This document shows, one piece after another, positions 4,276 to 7,810 of a stretch of DNA of 7,810 bases. Within the stretch, counting starts at the first letter, position 1; each line of letters starts with the position of its first letter. A program made the position numbers and the translations under genes. This stretch comes from an uncultured Nostocoides sp. (lineage in GTDB: Bacteria > Actinomycetota > Actinomycetes > Actinomycetales > Dermatophilaceae): positions 1 to 7,810 of the forward strand of contig CAKZIH010000101.1 of assembly GCA_936931335.1 (NCBI GenBank), written 5' to 3'. The notes under the pieces are model-generated. The model was given only the letters and a program-made list of their open reading frames with translations, searched no databases and was not told the DNA's origin.

Positions 4276-5630
4276 CCCTGCGGTTGCTCACCGCACTCGA
4301 GCCGCGCCACGAAGCCGGGATCGTTGCCGCCCTGGGGGCGGTGCCCGGTGCCCAACTGGTCCGGCGTTGCCCCGATCTTGCCGACCTGATCGCGGCGAGT
4401 AGCGCCGGGCTCGCGGATGTCGCCCTGGTCTCCTCGCGGATGCGGGGTCTGGACCGCGATGGCCTCGCCCAGCTCACCGAGGCTGGGGTGCGGGTGGTCG
4501 GCGTGGTCGATGACGACGAGGCCGAGGAGCGCCGGCTGCGGCAACTCGGTGTTGCCCAGATCGTTGGCGCGGACGGCGCACCGGACGAACTCGCCGTCGT
4601 CTTGGAACGACTGGGCACGGCCGCCGCGTCCGCCGACCCGGGGCGCGCTGACCCCAAACGAGTTGATCCCGCGCGTGCCGGCCCCGCGGTCAGCGAGTTC
4701 GCCGCGGTCGAAGCCGGCCTCCCGCTGCCACCGCAGGCGGCAGGGGAGGACGAGGAAGCAGCGGAACCGGCCGGCCGGATCATTGCCGTATGGGGTCCCA
4801 CCGGCGCCCCCGGCCGCACCAGCGTGGCCGTCAACCTTGCCGCGGAACTGGCCCTGCAGGAGCGTTCGGTGTTGCTCATCGACGCCGACACCTATGGCGC
4901 GTGCGTGGGGCAGGTACTCGGCCTGATCGACGAGGCTCCCGGGATCGCTGCCGCAGCCCGCACCGCCGAACTCGGCACCCTGGACCTGCCGACCCTGGCC
5001 CGACTGGCGCCGGTGGTCGACCCCGGATTCCGGGTGCTCACCGGGTTGCCGAGCTCCGGGCGCTGGCCCGAGGTGCGCGCGGACTCGATGAACCACATAC
5101 TCGAGCTCGCCCGGCGAATGGCCGAGATCGTGGTCGTGGACTGCGGTTTCTGCATCGAGGACGACGAGGAACTCAGCTATGACACCCGTGCCCCGCGGCG
5201 CAATGCCGCCACGGTGGCCACCATCGCTGCGGCGGACGAGATTCTCGCGGTCGGTGCGGGGGATCCCATCGGCCTGCAGCGGCTGGTGCGCGCCATCCAA
5301 GAGCTCTCCCGAGTCAGCGCGCACCCGCCCAGAATCGTGGTCACCCGGGTGCGCGCCAGCGTGGCCGGCGGGGCCCCGGAACGCCGGGTCGCCGAGGTGC
5401 TGGACCGCTTTGCCGGGGTGCGGGTGGATGTGGTGATCCCCGACGACCGGGCCGGGTTCGATCGCTGCCTGATGTCCGGTCGCCTGTTGTATGACGTGGC
5501 CCCCAAGTCGCCGGCCCGGGCCCGCCTGCGCACCCTGGCCACCAGCCTGGCCGAGGGTTGCACCGAGGCGGCGCCGGGGCGGGCGGGCCGCATACGGGCC
5601 GCAGCCCGAGGACGGCGTCTGCGACGATGA
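4272..5630 (+). CDS. CpaE/TadZ-like MinD/ParA-fold ATPase with atypical P-loop
   Basis: The product is 452 aa. The GTG start overlaps the previous stop (GTGA), fixing the start. Residues 1-~115 form a receiver-like alpha/beta domain (DVALVSSRMRGLD, VRVVGVVDDD, ADGAPDELAVVLERL) as in CpaE/TadZ. A charged linker of Ala, Asp, Pro and Glu follows (~116-167). The ATPase domain spans ~168-430: strand RIIAVWGPTGAPGRTSVAVNLA with the P-loop at 175-183, LLIDADTYG at 202-209 (Walker A'), EIVVVDCGF at 285-293 (Walker B region) and IVVTRVR at 355-361 for the base-specificity loop. In the usual KGGxGKT(T/S) both lysines are replaced (TGAPGRTS here). CpaE/TadZ proteins position Tad secretion machinery at the inner membrane; the partner here would be the SAF protein. 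The C-terminal ~20 residues are very Arg-rich (RIRAAARGRRLRR), possibly binding membrane or nucleic acid. Nucleotide hydrolysis is uncertain. Confidence 0.85.
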   Translation: MTLRLLTALEPRHEAGIVAALGAVPGAQLVRRCPDLADLIAASSAGLADVALVSSRMRGLDRDGLAQLTEAGVRVVGVVDDDEAEERRLRQLGVAQIVGADGAPDELAVVLERLGTAAASADPGRADPKRVDPARAGPAVSEFAAVEAGLPLPPQAAGEDEEAAEPAGRIIAVWGPTGAPGRTSVAVNLAAELALQERSVLLIDADTYGACVGQVLGLIDEAPGIAAAARTAELGTLDLPTLARLAPVVDPGFRVLTGLPSSGRWPEVRADSMNHILELARRMAEIVVVDCGFCIEDDEELSYDTRAPRRNAATVATIAAADEILAVGAGDPIGLQRLVRAIQELSRVSAHPPRIVVTRVRASVAGGAPERRVAEVLDRFAGVRVDVVIPDDRAGFDRCLMSGRLLYDVAPKSPARARLRTLATSLAEGCTEAAPGRAGRIRAAARGRRLRR

Positions 5631-5634
5631 GCCG

Positions 5635-7038
5635 GTGATCGAGCGCCTCACCCCGGCCGAGAGTGGTTTCCTCGCGCGCGATAGCGCCGGGCCCCGGCAT
5701 GTGGGCCAGGTACAGATCTTCGGCGGCCGCACCCCGACGGATCCCACCCGGGTGGCCGCCGCGATCGCCGCCCGGGTCGCCCAATTGCCGCGCTATCGGC
5801 GCAAGGTGCTTACCGGTCCCGCCGGTCTCGGCGGCCGGGCCTGGATCGACGATCCCGACTTCGACATCGACTACCACGTGCGGCAATCGACGCTGCCCAC
5901 CCCGGGCACCCGCGAGCAACTCGCCGACTTCGTCGCCCGGGTCAGCGCCCGCCCGCTGGAGCGCAGCCGCCCGCTGTGGGAGTGCTATGTCGTCTCCGGG
6001 CTCGCCGACGGCGGGGTCGCCGTGGTGACCAAGATCCACCAGGCATTGGTGGATTCCCTCGGCGCCGCCGACCTGTCCGGTCTCTCGGCGCGCCGTACGG
6101 ACCGGGTCGAGCCGGCCGAGGTCTGGGAGCCGGAACCCGCCCCAGGCCTACCCGACCTGCTGGCCGATGCCGTCGCCGAGGCGATCCGCCGGCCGGGCAC
6201 GCTGGCCGGCACGGTACGCACCGGCATCGGCGATCTGCGCAGTACCGCCCGCCAGGTCGGCCGGGCAACCGGCACCCTGGCCCAGGTGGCCCGTCGCAGC
6301 GCTGGCGACCGGGCCTTCGCGGTGGACACCGCCCATGCGCGCCGCTACCTGATGGTCGACGCGGAGCTTGCGGCATACCGGGACATCCGCGCCAAGGTGC
6401 ACGCGCTCGGGCACCCCGAGCCGAGTATCCACGGATTGACGCTGACCGTGCTCACCGGAGCGCTGCGGACGTGGTTGCTCGCCCGCGGCGATCACGTCCG
6501 GCCGGAACGCTCGATCCGGGCGCTGGTGCCGCTTGCGGTCCCCGGGGCCGGCAGCGAGGAGGACGGCTCCCGCGTCGAGCCGGCGTTCGTCGACCTGCCG
6601 GTCGGTGAACGCTCCCCGCTGACCCGCCTGCACCAGATCGAGTTCGCGTTGGGCCGAGAGCGCCGCGGGATGGCGGCCGGCGAACTCGCCGCGCTCTCCG
6701 GCTTCGCGCCACCGGGGCTGCATACCTTGGGGGCGCGGGTGGGGACGTCACTATCCCAACGAATGTATGACGTCCTGGTCACCAATGTCCCCGGCCCCCA
6801 GGGCCGCCGGTATGCCGATGGCGTGCCCCTGCGGGCGACCTATCCGGTCCTTCCGCTCGCCCCCGGTCACGCGCTCGCGGTCGGGATGACCAGCTACCGC
6901 GGCCAGGTGCATCACGGCATCCTGGCCGACCGCGACGCGGTCCCCGACCTCGACGTGCTCGGCGGTGCGCTCGCCGAGGCCATCGAGGAACTGCGTGAGC
7001 GCGCCACCGCCACCACCGATCCGGCAAGGAACCGATGA
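5635..7038 (+). CDS. WS/DGAT-family acyltransferase-like protein with altered HHxxxDG motif
   Basis: The product is 467 aa, a normal length for wax ester synthase/diacylglycerol acyltransferases. It starts at GTG 5635 (V/M-IERLTPAESGFL), 4 nt after the upstream stop; earlier in-frame sequence is a shadow of the previous gene. Family landmarks are LTPAESGFLARD (5-16), DYHVRQ near residue 85, PLWE (113-116), the active-site region KIHQALVDS (133-141) and NVPGPQG (384-390) with the C-terminal HALAVGMTSYRGQVHHGI. Family members transfer acyl-CoA chains to diacylglycerol or fatty alcohols at membranes and lipid droplets. The motif HHxxxDG is here H135-Q-A-L-V-D140-S: the second, catalytic His is Gln and Gly is Ser. 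It may be inactive on the usual substrates, or use other chemistry. Coupling to the SAF/TadZ pair and a DUF6912-like gene is unusual for a lipid-storage enzyme. Confidence 0.88.
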   Translation: MIERLTPAESGFLARDSAGPRHVGQVQIFGGRTPTDPTRVAAAIAARVAQLPRYRRKVLTGPAGLGGRAWIDDPDFDIDYHVRQSTLPTPGTREQLADFVARVSARPLERSRPLWECYVVSGLADGGVAVVTKIHQALVDSLGAADLSGLSARRTDRVEPAEVWEPEPAPGLPDLLADAVAEAIRRPGTLAGTVRTGIGDLRSTARQVGRATGTLAQVARRSAGDRAFAVDTAHARRYLMVDAELAAYRDIRAKVHALGHPEPSIHGLTLTVLTGALRTWLLARGDHVRPERSIRALVPLAVPGAGSEEDGSRVEPAFVDLPVGERSPLTRLHQIEFALGRERRGMAAGELAALSGFAPPGLHTLGARVGTSLSQRMYDVLVTNVPGPQGRRYADGVPLRATYPVLPLAPGHALAVGMTSYRGQVHHGILADRDAVPDLDVLGGALAEAIEELRERATATTDPARNR

Positions 7039-7436
7039 CCACCCGCCTCTACCTCCCGCTGACACCCGCCGACGTGACGACCCTGCACGAGCGTGGTGAA
7101 TTGCCTCCCGCCCGACCCGCGTATGGCGTTTCCCCCGCCCTGATCGCGGCCACCGGGCGCGAGGACGAGGAAGAGCGCGAGTACCTGGCGTTCCAGGACG
7201 CGGTGGCCGCCGCCGGCGATCTGGCCGGGGCGCAGGGACGGATGCTGGTGCTCGCCCTCGACCTACCTGAGCGGGATGTCGCCTTCGCCCCCGACAGCAC
7301 CGAATCCCGGCTCGGACGGCCGATCGCGCGGCGCGAGGCGGTCTCCATACACGTCGGCGAAGAAGCCGGGCCCGACGCCGATCTGCTGTGGTACGACATC
7401 ACCGAGCTCGAGGTCGTGGCCGGACTGCTGGTCTGA
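7035..7436 (+). CDS. DUF6912-like small protein of unknown function
   Basis: The product is 133 aa and begins MTTRLYLPLTPADVTTLHERGEL, matching the (R/V)-x-YLPLT opening of actinobacterial DUF6912 proteins; it continues with the acidic EDEEEREYLAFQDA helix and ends DLLWYDITELEVVAGLL, as in the family. It looks like a compact alpha/beta protein with no signal or membrane segment. The ATG overlaps the stop of the previous gene (ATGA) and AAGGA lies 4 nt upstream, so the start is firm and the gene is the last of the operon. From memory, relatives often sit near secA in other actinobacteria; no function is established. Confidence 0.75.
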   Translation: MTTRLYLPLTPADVTTLHERGELPPARPAYGVSPALIAATGREDEEEREYLAFQDAVAAAGDLAGAQGRMLVLALDLPERDVAFAPDSTESRLGRPIARREAVSIHVGEEAGPDADLLWYDITELEVVAGLLV

Positions 7437-7534
7437 ACCGGGGCTGCTGGCCGGAACCATGGACGTATGCGGCGCCCCGCCCGGTCGGCTGGTTAGGGTT
7501 TGTGGAGGTTGCCCACAGGCCAAAGGAGACCCCC
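7437..7534 (+). promoter_or_regulatory. pruA upstream region with candidate -10 and short dyad
   Basis: The 98-bp gap contains TAGGGT (7494-7499), a TAnnnT -10-like hexamer about 35 nt before the pruA ATG, and a 5-bp inverted repeat TGTGG-N7-CCACA (7501-7517) just downstream, a possible operator or leader hairpin. No clear -35 lies 16-18 nt upstream of the hexamer. No rho-independent terminator for the upstream operon stands out. Confidence 0.35.
7522..7528 (+). promoter_or_regulatory. Strong Shine-Dalgarno for pruA
   Basis: AAAGGAG lies 6 nt upstream of ATG 7535 and decides the pruA start. Confidence 0.85.
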
Positions 7535-7810
7535 ATGGACGGAATCAGCCGCATCCCCGCGCCGATCAACGAACGCGTACGTGACTATGCGCCCGGCTCG
7601 CCCGAGCGCGAAGACCTGCTCACCGCGCTGGCCGAGGTGGGGGGAACCACATACGACCTGCCCCATGTGATCGGTGGTCGCGAGGTCGTCGGCTCCGGGG
7701 CGCGCATCGACGTCCGCTCCCCGCACCGCCACCGGCACGTGCTGGGCACCCTGCGCAACGCCCAGGCGAGCGAAGCCGAGGCGGCCGTGGCCGCCGCCCG
7801 CGCCGCCGCC
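7535..7810 (+). CDS. pruA: L-glutamate gamma-semialdehyde (delta-1-pyrroline-5-carboxylate) dehydrogenase, N-terminal part
   Basis: Only the first 92 residues are inside the window; the family is usually about 540 aa. The N-terminus matches PruA: IPAPINERVRDYAPGSPERED, then DLPHVIGGREVVGSGARIDVRSPHRHRHVLG, then the AEAAVAAARAAA helix that opens the NAD-binding domain. PruA oxidises glutamate-gamma-semialdehyde, in equilibrium with pyrroline-5-carboxylate, to glutamate with NAD+ in the second step of proline catabolism, in the cytoplasm. The catalytic Cys and Glu lie beyond the window. The gene has its own SD and a 98-nt gap before it, so it is probably transcribed separately from the operon; a prodh/putA-type partner is not seen here. 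Identification from the N-terminus is quite specific. Confidence 0.88.
   Translation, partial: MDGISRIPAPINERVRDYAPGSPEREDLLTALAEVGGTTYDLPHVIGGREVVGSGARIDVRSPHRHRHVLGTLRNAQASEAEAAVAAARAAA

Noticed and set aside
5491..5634. N-terminal extension of the WS/DGAT-like protein
   Set aside because: It is an Arg/Pro-rich shadow of the 3' end of the TadZ-like gene; family similarity starts at IERLTPAESGF just after GTG 5635.
4026..5747. A 573-codon open frame on the minus strand opposite the TadZ-like gene
   Set aside because: It is the GC-bias shadow of a gene with clear family motifs on the plus strand. Its translation is Gly/Arg/His-rich with no recognisable domain.
1..7810. Mobile element, CRISPR array, tRNA/rRNA or riboswitch
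   Set aside because: I found no transposase or integrase motifs, spaced repeats, tRNA-like folds or conserved riboswitch cores; base composition is uniform apart from the short A/T-rich part near 2530-2570.

Overview
The window comes from a GC-rich (by eye about 70 %) actinobacterium. Evidence is the pronounced G/C third-position bias, GTG and ATG starts with 4-nt ATGA/GTGA overlaps, and several families typical of Actinomycetota: Rv3235-like, BldC-like HTH, DUF6912-like, WS/DGAT, and PruA with the actinobacterial N-terminus. The mix resembles Propionibacteriales, but that placement is inference. I saw no rRNA, tRNA, CRISPR array, insertion sequence or transposase.

Layout. (1) 2-1142, plus strand: the 3' end of an ABC exporter ATP-binding subunit that looks like CydC, running into a BlaI/MecI-family winged-helix repressor. 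The upstream gene overlaps the repressor by 101 nt, probably because one extra T in a TTTT run removed its natural stop. (2) 1147-2504, minus strand: a two-gene unit with a multi-spanning membrane protein carrying a C-terminal LysM domain, then an Rv3235-family protein (ATGA overlap). It converges on the blaI-like gene with only 4 nt between stops. (3) 2505-2648: a divergent intergenic region with a perfect 12-bp palindrome, three 10-bp-phased near-repeats and a possible leaderless promoter. (4) 2649-3203, plus strand: an uncharacterised protein with an internal duplication of a small beta-rich module. It converges, across a symmetric terminator-like inverted repeat, on (5) 3252-3476, minus strand: a 74-aa BldC/excisionase-like DNA-binding protein.

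(6) 3607-7436, plus strand: a tightly packed four-gene operon. It holds a membrane-anchored SAF-domain protein (CpaB/RcpC-like), a CpaE/TadZ-like MinD/ParA-fold ATPase with an unusual P-loop, a WS/DGAT-family acyltransferase-like protein whose HHxxxDG motif reads HQALVDS, and a small DUF6912-like protein. Junctions are a GTGA overlap, a 4-nt gap and an ATGA overlap. (7) 7535 to the window end: the 5' part of pruA, with its own promoter region and a strong Shine-Dalgarno sequence.

The most unusual part is unit 6. A CpaB/CpaE-like pair, normally part of Flp/Tad pilus assembly, is translationally coupled to a lipid-acyltransferase-like protein instead of to the Tad motor or pilin genes, and both enzyme-like partners carry non-canonical active-site motifs. 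A small HTH regulator is divergently encoded beside it. This could be a membrane- or envelope-associated module with no obvious described counterpart. That is inference from gene order and motifs only.
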